Shown here: positions 34,801-42,284 of the stretch, piece by piece
Numbering within the stretch: the stretch's first letter is position 1
Layout: the number at the start of each line of letters is the position of its first letter
Source of the DNA: an uncultured Latescibacterota bacterium
GTDB lineage: Bacteria > Latescibacterota > UBA2968 > UBA8231
Length of the DNA stretch: 64,000 nucleotides
Assembly: GCA_958295495.1 (NCBI GenBank)
Contig: OY282352.1
Coordinates: 62,001-126,000, forward strand
Direction: 5' to 3'
Made by a program: the position numbers and the translations under genes
Notes under the pieces: model-generated
Seen by the model: the letters and a program-made list of their open reading frames with translations, nothing else
What the model was told of the DNA's origin: nothing
Database searches by the model: none

Positions 34801-36526
34801 TGCCTCGCGCGACGTAGATTATTCGGCACTGTTCAATCCGCTGCTTGTGATTCCGGCCGGCTCGACCTCGGGTTCGGTTGCCTTGCTGATTGATCCGACC
34901 GCCGATAGCGAGGATGAGGGCAACGAGACGATCACGCTCAGGGGTGCGATTGCCGGCTTGACCGGCGGCTCGGCCGCTATCACGCTGTCCGACTCCGAAG
35001 CAGTGGCCCCAGAACCAGAAGCGACGTCCTTGGCCTTTGCCGACGGGGCTTCGGTTGCGGACGTGATGTCCACGGCTAGCACGGCGATTGCGTCGGTGGA
35101 ACTGCCGGCGGCGGCGGGCGGCACGGGCGACATTTCGTATAGCGTCTCCGACCTGCCGGCGGGCTTGGCGTTTGACGCGGCCACGCGGACGATTTCGGGT
35201 ACGCCGGCCGAGGTGAGCGAGCAGACGGTGGTTGAAGTCACGTACACGGCCACCGACGAGGCGGGTGCGACTGCGGCGCTGACGTTCTCCATCACGGTCA
35301 ATCTGCCGCTGAGTTTTGGCGACTCCGAAGCACCAGAAGCGACGTCCTTGGCCTTTGCCGACGGGGCTTCGGTTGCGGACGTGATGTCCACGGCTGGCAC
35401 GGCGATTACGTCGGTGGAACTGCCGGCGGCGGCGGGCGGCACGGGCGACATTTCGTATAGCGTCTCCGACCTGCCGGCGGGCTTGGCGTTTGACGCGGCC
35501 ACGCGGACGATTTCGGGTACGCCGGCCGAGGTGAGCGAGCAGACGGTGGTTGAAGTCACGTACACGGCCACCGACGGGGCGGGTGCGACTGCGGCGCTGA
35601 CGTTCTCCATCACGGTCAATCTGCCGCTGAGTTTTGGCGACTCCGAAGCACCAGAAGCGACGTCCTTGGCCTTTGCCGACGGGGCTTCGGTTGCGGACGT
35701 GATGTCCACGGCTGGCACGGCGATTGCGTCGGTGAAACTGCCGGCGGCGGCGGGCGGCACGGGCGACATTTCGTATAGCGTCTCCGACCTGCCGGCGGGC
35801 TTGGCGTTTGACGAGACCACGCAGACAATTTCGGGTACGCCGGCCGAGGTGAGCGAGCAGACGGTGGTTGAAGTCACGTACACGGCCACCGACGAGGCGG
35901 GTGCGACTGCGGCGCTGACGTTCTCCATCACGGTCAACCTGCCGCTGAGTTTTGGCGGCTTTGCCGGCAAGGTCATTCCCACGGCCTCGCACGACGGGGC
36001 TGAAATCCGCGCATTCGTCGTGGGCGTGGGCCAGCGGGTGGAGGACTTAGTGCTCCCGGCGGGCACCGGCGGCACCGCGCCGCATACGTATAGCCTTTCG
36101 CCGGCCCTGCCGGCGGGACTGTCGTTTGACGCGGTCACGCGGACGATTTCGGGTACGCCGATGGCCGAGGCCGAACCCGTCTATATGTATGCGGTTACGG
36201 ACGCCAACGGCGCGAGCGCGACGATGCAGATTCAGACGCTGCCGGCCGTCTTCGCGTTGGCGAACAACTATCCCAACCCGTTCAATCCGGTGACGACGAT
36301 CCACTACGCACTGCCTGAAGCGACGGACGTGAAGTTGACCGTGTATAATGTCGTCGGGCAGCCAGTGCGGACGCTGGTGGCCGAGCACCAGAATGCCGGG
36401 CGGTATGTCGTGGAGTGGGACGCGACCAACGATAGCGGGCATAGCTTATCGTCGGGGATGTATTTCTACCGCCTGCAGGCTGGGGGCGAGTTCCACGCAG
36501 TTAAGAAGATGCTGCTGCTCAAGTAA
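31832..36526 (+). CDS. Giant secreted surface protein with Calx-beta-like and He_PIG Ig-like repeats and a type IX-like sorting domain
   Basis: A 1564-residue protein with a signal peptide (residues 1-33, ending GEAAA). Residues 34-730 and 830-1055 hold repeats of the Calx-beta style (LSVSPHTVSEAAGVTTLTV, RDVDYSALF, ITLSDSE). Residues about 330-400 include calcium-loop-like strings DLNRNGNRTD, DVNFDGDCTD and DLNGDGTITP. Residues about 735-820 and 1064-1470 are He_PIG putative Ig domains with LPAGLSFDAATRTISGTP; three of them are near identical. Residues 1475-1564 form an FlgD-like/T9SS-type C-terminal domain (NYPNPFNPVTTIHYALPE, VYNVVGQPVRTL, SSGMYFYRLQAG). ATG 31832 has GGAGACGATATT upstream. 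It is probably exported to the cell surface as an adhesin-like or matrix protein. A strong terminator follows. Confidence 0.88.
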   Translation: MIQMKSFMRPWAYGAWLLAAGLVLGWAGEAAAITLSVDKGTVREDSGETTITVKAKVDDDTAVDADTYVSLRLGTTRGSLADSTGDWKDWYDSYARLNELFTITTPTIVIPKGKKEATETLLLNVKKNSKRGFFDTYDDFTIPKKLKGGLNLEPGNTDTTRDNGRDHEGFHSKDPYPDFNIIIEGIAGNGETVTPTNILVVDDERIASRLDLSFDPASLSKEAGPTPVKVTATLRGATLRSHQTFTLRFSNAAGLTDAVKTALSSDISGFSAATLEDTITAVEDTILTRDSDYSATSAVLTLRKNRPSASTTITIDPKGEAGYIVLRGAAPATLTGIDLNRNGNRTDSLALFVGWDTPTRKVRLREAGLGCAKHDVNFDGDCTDAIREARVGIDLNGDGTITPPGDTPDPAATSTTAAFALWDSVTAARNSLDPQNNIPDDDDDYSDLKLYEGDLKHTVTIFPTLFEIKPTPLAAVKDDGLVATPDAIREEENTRKIELKVTLKNALLADEKVSFTIEEIEGQGQRDVHYTVEVDTLTIPKDKTVGTTMLTLTSIDDSGVNEARSFKVIATVGTTRAEEIIRIVDDESLTSNITLAVSPGELKAGTGATDVTVTGTLDGNVFDEDVTVTLVVTRDTDGDGEVEDEDKAAQRDTDYTARLHTLTIEAGEVSGSTTVSITPLAGGDKKVGLTALKSPVKNDDDEDVAVSTAVVTLKDADPAAETPDPGALAFDEDVSATVFEGTVGTAIDPIELPEATGGEGALTYVVSATLPAGLSFDAATRTISGTPSAAGTVKVTYTVIDSDPASVNSAAMIFTIEIGTAPPSTVAVASVASTHSSVRENGETTAITLTATLATTAATAEDVLFTIVAPSAGDLAVRDSDYIATLGGVVTIAAGDLQGTTTLTLTPLNNAVVDGNKYLGVQASASGGSAQTDIEIADDETPSTSISLSVSPHTVSEAAGVTTLTVTATLDGKVLDAARTVTISVDDASAASRDVDYSALFNPLLVIPAGSTSGSVALLIDPTADSEDEGNETITLRGAIAGLTGGSAAITLSDSEAVAPEPEATSLAFADGASVADVMSTASTAIASVELPAAAGGTGDISYSVSDLPAGLAFDAATRTISGTPAEVSEQTVVEVTYTATDEAGATAALTFSITVNLPLSFGDSEAPEATSLAFADGASVADVMSTAGTAITSVELPAAAGGTGDISYSVSDLPAGLAFDAATRTISGTPAEVSEQTVVEVTYTATDGAGATAALTFSITVNLPLSFGDSEAPEATSLAFADGASVADVMSTAGTAIASVKLPAAAGGTGDISYSVSDLPAGLAFDETTQTISGTPAEVSEQTVVEVTYTATDEAGATAALTFSITVNLPLSFGGFAGKVIPTASHDGAEIRAFVVGVGQRVEDLVLPAGTGGTAPHTYSLSPALPAGLSFDAVTRTISGTPMAEAEPVYMYAVTDANGASATMQIQTLPAVFALANNYPNPFNPVTTIHYALPEATDVKLTVYNVVGQPVRTLVAEHQNAGRYVVEWDATNDSGHSLSSGMYFYRLQAGGEFHAVKKMLLLK
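35021..35960 (+). repeat. Three near-identical 318-bp in-frame repeats
   Basis: Units begin at 35021, 35339 and 35657, each 318 bp (106 residues, one He_PIG domain; EATSLAFADGASVADVMS at the start). They differ by only a few bases, for example AST/AGT and DAATRT/DETTQT. This suggests recent duplication or ongoing gene conversion, and makes the region prone to copy-number change and to assembly error. Confidence 0.92.
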
Positions 36527-36554
36527 GTAAGCACCCACGCCACAGCGAGTTAGT

Positions 36555-36589
36555 GAAATGGGGCCTCTCTCAAACAGAGGCCCCATTTC
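36555..36589 (+). terminator. Rho-independent-type hairpin after the giant surface-protein gene
   Basis: gaaatggggcctct and agaggccccatttc form a perfect 14-bp stem with the loop ctcaaac, 29 bases after the stop of 31832-36526. The A-rich/T-rich base of the stem stands in for a separate T-tract. Confidence 0.75.
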
Positions 36590-36610
36590 CTATGTCCGGC
36601 CCAACCTCTA

Positions 36611-36740
36611 CCAAGCCCTCTCCCCCCGCGTCGGAACGGCACAGATCACTCCCGGCAGCCACGCTCTTTCGCGTCTTTCCCTCAACCAACACCTGCTTTA
36701 CCATGCCCAAGAAAGAGCGGTTGTCCAGCGAATAGGCGCG
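36611..36740 (-). pseudogene. Remnant of a third tandem-type O-antigen ligase gene
   Basis: Two pieces match the tandem ligases in the same order and orientation. 36621-36672 (ccccgcgtcggaacggcac, then ctcccggcagccacgctctt) matches the C-terminal end near 29775-29822. 36686-36720 (caacacctgctttaccatgc, then ccaagaaag) matches 30124-30158. The roughly 300 bases between them are missing. Its codon at the C-terminal position is TGA, like the stop of copy B and unlike the TGG in copy A. Confidence 0.65.
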
Positions 36741-36788
36741 CTTATCGCGGCCTATTTGCCTACGTGCCGCACAACAGCGGGCGGCACT

Positions 36789-37262
36789 TTAGATAAGCTC
36801 GGCCTCGCAGCGGGGACACTGTTCCCACGCAGGCGATTCCACCGGCTTATCGCAATCTGGGCACGAGCCGAGTGGATGCTCGTCCTCCCGGCAGCGACGG
36901 CCGTCTTTGTAGGTAATGCGACGCCAGACCGTCTCGCCATCGGTGGCGTAAAAAGTCCACGTACCCGTCTTGCGCCCGTCCGTGCTCTTGCCGCGGTATT
37001 CGTTGAATTGTCCGGTCTGTTTCCGGTTGCCGTTTTCATAGTAGGCCACGTGATCGCCAGTGAGCTGATTTTCTCGGTAGTAATTGATACTGGCGGGCTG
37101 GCCGTTTCTGTGGTACTCGACCCATTGGCCCGTCTTTTTGCCCATGTCGAAAGCACCTTCGCGCCGCTTGCCGCCATCGGCGTAGTACAGCACCGAGGGA
37201 CCGTGTTTTTTGCCGTCTTTGTATTCGACGTCTTCGAGATGGCTAGCCATTATTTTATCCAT
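36789..37262 (-). CDS. YwqK-type MORN-variant repeat protein with C-terminal zinc ribbon
   Basis: A 157-residue protein. Residues 10-115 are four or five repeats of the YwqK/MORN_2 kind: YKDGKKHGPSVLYYADGGKR, KTGQWVEYHRNGQPAS, GDHVAYYENGNRKQTGQF and KTGTWTFYATDGE. Residues 134-157 are a small zinc ribbon, CPDCDKPVESPAWEQCPRCE, with two CxxC pairs. Such proteins are annotated as YwqK-family antitoxins, but no toxin-like gene is adjacent, so that role is doubtful here. Two possible ATG starts (37262 and 37250), neither with a clear ribosome site. It is convergent with the giant surface-protein gene and divergent from the glycosidase remnant. Confidence 0.72.
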   Translation of the reverse strand: MDKIMASHLEDVEYKDGKKHGPSVLYYADGGKRREGAFDMGKKTGQWVEYHRNGQPASINYYRENQLTGDHVAYYENGNRKQTGQFNEYRGKSTDGRKTGTWTFYATDGETVWRRITYKDGRRCREDEHPLGSCPDCDKPVESPAWEQCPRCEAELI

Positions 37263-37454
37263 TTAATTTGCCGGTGCGTTTGCCAACCGGCCCAACTGAT
37301 GCGGGTTACGGCGTTAGTGCCGGTAGTGTGAATGTGCGTTCTACCCCGTCCGGTCCCAAGGAGGTGAGCAAATCGTCCGCCGCGATGGCAGTGTGCAACA
37401 GAATACGGCCGGGGCGTTCGCTGCACACGGAGCGATGACCCACAGCTTCGACAC

Positions 37455-37983
37455 CCAATGTGGCGGGTCTATGTCGAGCACTACCTGCGCCAATTTGTGC
37501 CGCGCTACAAAGATCACCAAGCCTTGGGGGTCTTGGGCACTTGGGACGGCATTGGCTACGCTAGCGCGTGGACAGCCCCTGAGCCGTACCCCCTCTATAA
37601 CGCCTATCCCATCGCCAAGTACAAGGGGCTCCACCGGAACTACACGCTCGACGCGCTCAATGAGCGGCTACTGCGCCGCTATCGCTCATGGACGTCGATG
37701 CGCCGTGCAGCAAGAACGCGCCAGTGGAGATGGGGCTGTACTTGCAGTTTCACCGCGAGAACATGGGCGACCACTTAGGCTGGATGGCCGACTTGATCGA
37801 CCGGCTCGATGGGACGCACGAGCAGCGCTCGCACGGCGGCTCGTACCCGGCACCCCATCACGAGACGGTCAGTTCGCAGATCGACAGGGCCTATCTCACC
37901 ACTCGTCTAACCGGCTAACCACCGACGAGCCGTACAGCATCGCCTGCGAGGCCTACGGCTTCCAGTGGTGCCGCGCAATGGAT
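37455..37983 (+). pseudogene. Broken GH42-like beta-galactosidase fragment
   Basis: Three plus frames in succession give a coherent protein: 37458-37690 (MWRVYVEHYLRQFVPRYKDH, LGTWDGIGYASAWTAPEPYP), then 37688-37880 (CSKNAPVEMGLYLQFHRENM, LGWMADLIDRLDGTHEQ), then 37880-37983 (GLSHHSSNRLTTDEPYSIAC, EAYGFQWCRAMD). The arrangement, with a WRxYVEHYLRQFVPRYKDH helix before a Trp-Asp strand and YLQFHRENMGDHLGWMADLI, resembles the TIM barrel of family 42 glycosidases. Two frameshifts separate the pieces and both gene ends are missing, so it cannot be functional. The family call is from memory of the fold and is moderate. Confidence 0.5.
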
Positions 37984-38003
37984 TGACAGTTGGGCCAAGC
38001 CGC

Positions 38004-38900
38004 TCAGGGGGGATTTATCAGCCCGATGGCATCCAAGACAGCACCGATCTTCTCCACCTCCTCGTCTGTGGCCGTGACCATAGGCGGGCGCAACCAGCGC
38101 GAGGCAATGCCATTGAGTTCAAGCGCGGTGCGCCACACAGCTTGGCCGCCGCCTAGCACATCGGTGGCCACCCCCCAAAAAGGTTCTTCGATTTGGGTGA
38201 TGATAGTCTGGGCCGTTTTGGCGTCGCCATCTTGGAAGGCCCGCCAGTAGCTTTGTGCTACGTGGGGAGCAAACGAAGATGGATAGCAAAAGAAGGCGCG
38301 GATGCCGCAGGGCCATTGTGCGAAATTGCGCCATAGGCCCCCGCCGGTCATGAACTTCCACCGATCGCCATAGCGGTGCATAGTCGCCTTCGCGTATTCG
38401 AGTGTGCCGTCTTCTTTGAAGGTGCAAATGTTGGGCGCGTCGAGTAGCTCGTCGAGAATTTCATAGGGAGGACACCCCACCAACATCAAGGGCATTACTT
38501 GGGCTACTTTGCGGTATTGGACTACCTTGCCTTGCGGCTGGGCTTGTTCCGGTGGCAGCACCATCAACGCGTCGGCCCCCCAACTGAGGCAATACTCGGC
38601 GAATTGGACCGCCCGGTCGTCTGGCCAGCGCCGAGTAGCCGCTACAGCCAACGCCCGTCCGGCGACCCGGTCAACCAAAAAGCGAGTGAGCTGGGCGACC
38701 TCTTCGTCGCTGAGGAACTCGAACTGGCTGTCCCCATAGGTCAGCAAGCTGACCCCACTGCCGCTGGAGATACCGATGTCGATTATGCGGCCGATGCCCT
38801 CCCAGTCTAGCTGACCGTTGGGCAAAAAAGTGGTGGGGATGGAGTTGACCGGACCCTCGAGTAAATTTTTGATCTCGTCCGGCGTCTTGGCTGATAACAT
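38004..38900 (-). CDS. DapA/NanA-family aldolase-like TIM-barrel protein
   Basis: A 298-residue protein of the dihydrodipicolinate synthase/N-acetylneuraminate lyase superfamily. It shows the N-terminal PVNSIPTTFLPNGQLDWEGI, the helix DEEVAQLTRFLVDRVAGR, the Schiff-base lysine region ICTFKEDGTLEYAK (about residues 168-181) and GGGLWRNF. The usual GTTGE loop reads LTYGDSQFE, and the YNxP tyrosine is replaced (LMLVGCPPYE). True DapA or NanA activity is therefore unlikely; another lysine-dependent aldolase or dehydratase is more probable. ATG 38900 has AAAGGAG upstream. Divergent from aroA. Confidence 0.8.
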   Translation of the reverse strand: MLSAKTPDEIKNLLEGPVNSIPTTFLPNGQLDWEGIGRIIDIGISSGSGVSLLTYGDSQFEFLSDEEVAQLTRFLVDRVAGRALAVAATRRWPDDRAVQFAEYCLSWGADALMVLPPEQAQPQGKVVQYRKVAQVMPLMLVGCPPYEILDELLDAPNICTFKEDGTLEYAKATMHRYGDRWKFMTGGGLWRNFAQWPCGIRAFFCYPSSFAPHVAQSYWRAFQDGDAKTAQTIITQIEEPFWGVATDVLGGGQAVWRTALELNGIASRWLRPPMVTATDEEVEKIGAVLDAIGLINPP

Positions 38901-39058
38901 GGCGCACTCCTTTCGTGAATAAAGGTAGAGGAAAACCCCAGTATCCTCCAGCCTAGCCCTCCCAAGCAGGCATTGCTCAAAGCACCGTGAGATACCAGAT
39001 TATGCGGTGGCCTTGCGCCGCTCGCTCAATACCACCCAACCCCCGCTGTTAGCTAAAC

Positions 39059-40348
39059 ATGAATGCCGATTCGCTCGAAATACAACCCCTGCAAGAGCCA
39101 CTCGATGCCGTAGTCGCCGTACCCGGCTCCAAAAGCTACACCAACCGGACGCTGCTGGTCGCGGCACTAGCCAACGGGGAATCGCACCTTACGGGTGCCC
39201 TCTTTAGCGACGATACCGACCACATGGTCCAGTCGTTGCGCAAACTCGGCGTCTCTATAGAGGCCGATCCAAAGATGGCCCGCTTTGTGGTGGCAGGCAA
39301 CGGTGGACGGATTCCCGTCGATGGTGCCGAGCTGTACATCGGCAATTCAGGCACTACTTCGCGGTCAATCACGAGCTATGTCGCGCTCGGCAATGGGACC
39401 TTCATCATCGACGGCGACGCGCCCATGCGCCAGAGCCGACCGATCGCCGACCTACTCGACGCGCTCAGCCAACTCGGGATTGATGCACGCTCGCGCTTTA
39501 CCAACGGATGCCTGCCAGTAGAGGTACGAGCCAAGGGGTTCAGAGGCGGGAAAACCCGACTCAACGCCAGCAAAAGTAGCCAGTTCCTCACCTCGCTGCT
39601 GCTCGTCGCCCCTTACGCCGATAACGGCTTGGAAATCGAAATGGTCAGCGAGTTTAAGACCGAATATATCGACATCACTATGGCGGTAATGCAGGCATTT
39701 GGGATCGAGGTCGAGCACGACGAGTACCGGCGCTTTCGCGTCGCCGGCAGCCAGCGTTATAAATCCCGCGCCTACGCCATTGAGCCGGATGCCTCCAACG
39801 CCTCGTATTTTTTTGCTGCCGCTGCGCTCAACGGCGGCCGGGTGCGCGTAGCCGATATTGCCGCCGACTCGGCCCAAGGCGATATCCACTTCGTCGATAT
39901 GCTCGAGAAAATGGGATGCACAGTCAACCGCTACGCCCACGGGGTTGAGGTGATTGGGCCGGACCAACTCAGAGGAATAGACGTCGATATGAAGGCCATA
40001 TCGGATACTTCGCTAACGCTGGCCGCGATCGCGCCCTTTGCCAAGGATCCAGTGCGTATCCGCAACATCGAACACACGCGCTGGCAGGAGACCGACCGGA
40101 TTGCCGCTATGGTCGCCCAATTGCGGCGGCTCGGCGTAGAAGTAGAAGAACACAGAGACGGCGTTACTATCGCGCCGTCCAAGCCTAAAAGCAGCACTAT
40201 CGATACCTATAAGGATCACCGAGTGGCTATGAGTTTTGCCCTAGTCGGATTGCGAGTGCCCGGAATCCGCATCAACGACCCCGACTGCGTCGGCAAAACC
40301 TTTCCGACATACTTCGATATCTGGAATCAGATAAGAGAATCGACGTGA
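39059..40348 (+). CDS. aroA: 3-phosphoshikimate 1-carboxyvinyltransferase (EPSP synthase)
   Basis: A 429-residue enzyme of normal length. It joins shikimate-3-phosphate and PEP in the chorismate pathway in the cytoplasm. Diagnostic segments are VPGSKSYTNRTLLVAALANG (PEP/S3P-binding Lys-Ser), LYIGNSGTTSRSI (GNxGT), GDAPMRQSRPIADL (the R in MRxRP is kept with Q and S), LNASKSSQFLTSLLL, RNIEHTRWQETDRIAAM and TYKDHRVAMSFAL. ATG 39059 is the first start in frame. It is a monocistronic plus gene, followed by a long hairpin shared with the convergent DUF4159 gene. Confidence 0.95.
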   Translation: MNADSLEIQPLQEPLDAVVAVPGSKSYTNRTLLVAALANGESHLTGALFSDDTDHMVQSLRKLGVSIEADPKMARFVVAGNGGRIPVDGAELYIGNSGTTSRSITSYVALGNGTFIIDGDAPMRQSRPIADLLDALSQLGIDARSRFTNGCLPVEVRAKGFRGGKTRLNASKSSQFLTSLLLVAPYADNGLEIEMVSEFKTEYIDITMAVMQAFGIEVEHDEYRRFRVAGSQRYKSRAYAIEPDASNASYFFAAAALNGGRVRVADIAADSAQGDIHFVDMLEKMGCTVNRYAHGVEVIGPDQLRGIDVDMKAISDTSLTLAAIAPFAKDPVRIRNIEHTRWQETDRIAAMVAQLRRLGVEVEEHRDGVTIAPSKPKSSTIDTYKDHRVAMSFALVGLRVPGIRINDPDCVGKTFPTYFDIWNQIREST

Positions 40349-40383
40349 GAAGGAAGGCGATGCTAGTAGGGGAACGGTCGAAA

Positions 40384-40425
40384 CGCAGATGCCCTACCGG
40401 TCGGTTCACCGGTAGGGCATCTGCG
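40384..40425. terminator. Long bidirectional hairpin between aroA and the DUF4159 gene
   Basis: cgcagatgccctaccggt (40384-40401) and its exact complement (40408-40425) form an 18-bp perfect stem with the loop cggttc. It lies between two convergent stops (40348 and 40448) and can serve both transcripts. Only a short T-run (cctttg) follows. Confidence 0.8.
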
Positions 40426-40447
40426 ACCTTTGCAGCTTAAAGGATGC

Positions 40448-41809
40448 TTATTGGGTAAATTGGGTCACATTGGCGATCCCACCCGGCTGGGTCAACGCAT
40501 AGACGATTAGGTTGACCCCGAACTGCAACCCGCGCTCTCGTGCATCGGCTAGCGGATCTCCCCAGTACCAACTAATATTTAGGTCGCTGAAGACCACTGC
40601 AACCCGACCGCGCAGTTCCAGCATCTCCAAGTCGAAAACATTGCCAGCGGGTGCGCCGCCCATCGGCGGACCATCGGGGAAATCCCAGAAGCTGTAGTAG
40701 AGATCGTGGCTCTTGGGCACTTTCTGCCACTTGGAGCCGTCGCTACCCAGCACCAGCGGATCTTTCATCAGGGCCTTGAACTGGCGGTCAAACGGCGTAC
40801 CCGAAACCCCGGCTTCCTTGCCATCAAGTCCGTTCTCAGCGTCGCTTTGGCGAATTTCCTCGGCATAGAGAAAACCACCGTTCTTGAGATATTCACCTAG
40901 GTTGGTCTTCTCTGTACCGCTGATTTGCAAGACGGCATCGTTGCCCGTCACGTAAATCATGGGGGCGTCCATGATGCGCGGATCCGAAAATTCCAAGGTC
41001 GTGCCCTCAATCCGGGCATTGATTTCGGTGTGGTCGCGCATATAGCGCATCAACTCCTCTACCGCAGTTGGAAACCGATCGCGATTCTTGTCTGCGATGT
41101 CGTAGTCAATGACCGTCATGTTAAAGAAGCCGCGGATCTTGCGTTTGTCGTCTGGATCCTGAATCAAGATCGCTTGGTAGCGGCCGATGTCCAAGTCGCC
41201 GACATTGAGCAATTCGTGCCTCAGGCTCAGGGCCTCTTGTACTGGTGCCGACGTTTCGCCTAGTTCGATCATCGCGACCTCCTCGAAGGCCAACTCTTCG
41301 GCTTTGGCACCTGAGAAGGCACCCAAAACCTGCGTACCAGGCAAGACCGAACTCAGCAGGTCACTACCTACCGCGCTAACATCGGCTATAGCCGATATAT
41401 CCTGCGGCAAATCCGGTGGTGCCATCGACTGCAGCATCTCCATCTGCACTTCGGATATTTCAGGACGCTTGGCCAGATCGAAGTTCTTTTCGAGAATTGG
41501 CGGAGGAGCGCGGAAGATAATTAGCTGTTCCTTTTTCTCTTCTTCGCCAATGCCAAAGAGATAATCATAAACGAAGACGCCAGCGTGAATGGTTACCGAG
41601 AGCACAAAGGCCACGCTCATGCTTAGCCGGCGGCCAGTGGTAGCCGTATATAAGGCGTATAACAGCACCCCGGCACCCGCCAAACCAGCGGCGATCACCA
41701 CCCACTTGGACAGGATGAAAAGCACGTGAATGATCAAAGCCGCACCGACCGCTATATAGGCCGTTTTTTTGCGATAGGCCTGTACTGCTTTTTTATACTC
41801 GTCTACCAC
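40448..41809 (-). CDS. DUF4159 protein with N-terminal membrane helices
   Basis: A 453-residue protein. Three membrane helices lie at about residues 17-35, 37-55 and 63-85, followed by a proline-rich linker (APPPILEKNFDLAKRP) and a helical stretch. The C-terminal half (200-445) is DUF4159-like, with RGFFNMTVIDYDIADKNR, APMIYVTGNDAVLQIS, NLGEYLKNGGFLYAEE and GDPLADARERGLQFGVNLIV, similar to glutamine-amidotransferase-like ThuA/DUF4159 folds without an obvious catalytic Cys. The GTG start at 41809 follows GGGGGAAG. It is the last gene of the ExbB/ExbD operon; a TonB-like link is possible from position but not from sequence. Confidence 0.8.
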   Translation of the reverse strand: MVDEYKKAVQAYRKKTAYIAVGAALIIHVLFILSKWVVIAAGLAGAGVLLYALYTATTGRRLSMSVAFVLSVTIHAGVFVYDYLFGIGEEEKKEQLIIFRAPPPILEKNFDLAKRPEISEVQMEMLQSMAPPDLPQDISAIADVSAVGSDLLSSVLPGTQVLGAFSGAKAEELAFEEVAMIELGETSAPVQEALSLRHELLNVGDLDIGRYQAILIQDPDDKRKIRGFFNMTVIDYDIADKNRDRFPTAVEELMRYMRDHTEINARIEGTTLEFSDPRIMDAPMIYVTGNDAVLQISGTEKTNLGEYLKNGGFLYAEEIRQSDAENGLDGKEAGVSGTPFDRQFKALMKDPLVLGSDGSKWQKVPKSHDLYYSFWDFPDGPPMGGAPAGNVFDLEMLELRGRVAVVFSDLNISWYWGDPLADARERGLQFGVNLIVYALTQPGGIANVTQFTQ

Positions 41810-41846
41810 AGTTCTTCCCCCTCTTGGAAGGGCCTAGAAACCTCAC

Positions 41847-42254
41847 TTAGTTGCGCTGCGGTTCCGTGGCGATGACCTGATCGATGACACCCACTTGGCG
41901 AGCAATGTCCATGATCTGGACAATTTGCCCGTGCGTGGAGCGCTCGTCTCCTTGGATGATGATCATCGTGGTGTTATCCAGCAGTTGTCTCTTCGCCTGC
42001 AATTCCTCTTTGAGGGTTGCAAAGGTCACCGACTTGTGGTTCAGCTTCATGTTGCCATCCTGATCCACGACGATAAAAAGGTTCTCCTTCTCCGGAGCCT
42101 GGGCCTCTTCGGCCTCGGGCAATTTGATATCTAAACCCGGAGTAATGGCGAACACAGCGGTCACCATGAAGAAGATGAGTAGCTGAAAGACCACGTCAAT
42201 CATCGGCGTCAGATCGGGCATGGTCAGTTCTTTTTTTTCTACTCTCTCAGCCAT
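41847..42254 (-). CDS. exbD: ExbD/TolR biopolymer-transport protein
   Basis: A 135-residue protein with one membrane helix at about residues 20-42: LTPMIDVVFQLLIFFMVTAV, including the conserved Asp20 used for proton flow in ExbD/TolR. The periplasmic part (45-135) contains LPEAEEAQAPEKENLFIVVD and MIIIQGDERSTHGQIVQIMD, the usual ExbD fold. It works with ExbB as a proton-driven motor in the inner membrane. ATG 42254 with AGGAGG about ten bases upstream. Whether the motor drives TonB-, Tol- or AglRS-type transport is not shown by this gene. Confidence 0.93.
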   Translation of the reverse strand: MAERVEKKELTMPDLTPMIDVVFQLLIFFMVTAVFAITPGLDIKLPEAEEAQAPEKENLFIVVDQDGNMKLNHKSVTFATLKEELQAKRQLLDNTTMIIIQGDERSTHGQIVQIMDIARQVGVIDQVIATEPQRN

Positions 42255-42284
42255 CTTATCTCATGCCTCCTAAGAAGAGCTGCC

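Noticed and set aside
34376..35992. Long minus-strand open frame (538 codons) opposite the repeats of the giant surface protein
   Set aside because: Its repeats mirror the 318-bp coding repeats; Arg/Gly-rich antisense readout with no ribosome site or domain.
36789..37262. Calling the YwqK-type gene part of a toxin-antitoxin pair
   Set aside because: No adjacent small toxin gene; neighbours are remnants of a ligase and a glycosidase.
36558..37331. Plus-strand 257-codon frame opposite the YwqK-type gene
   Set aside because: It starts in the terminator hairpin and a ligase remnant and mirrors the YwqK repeats; no domain seen.
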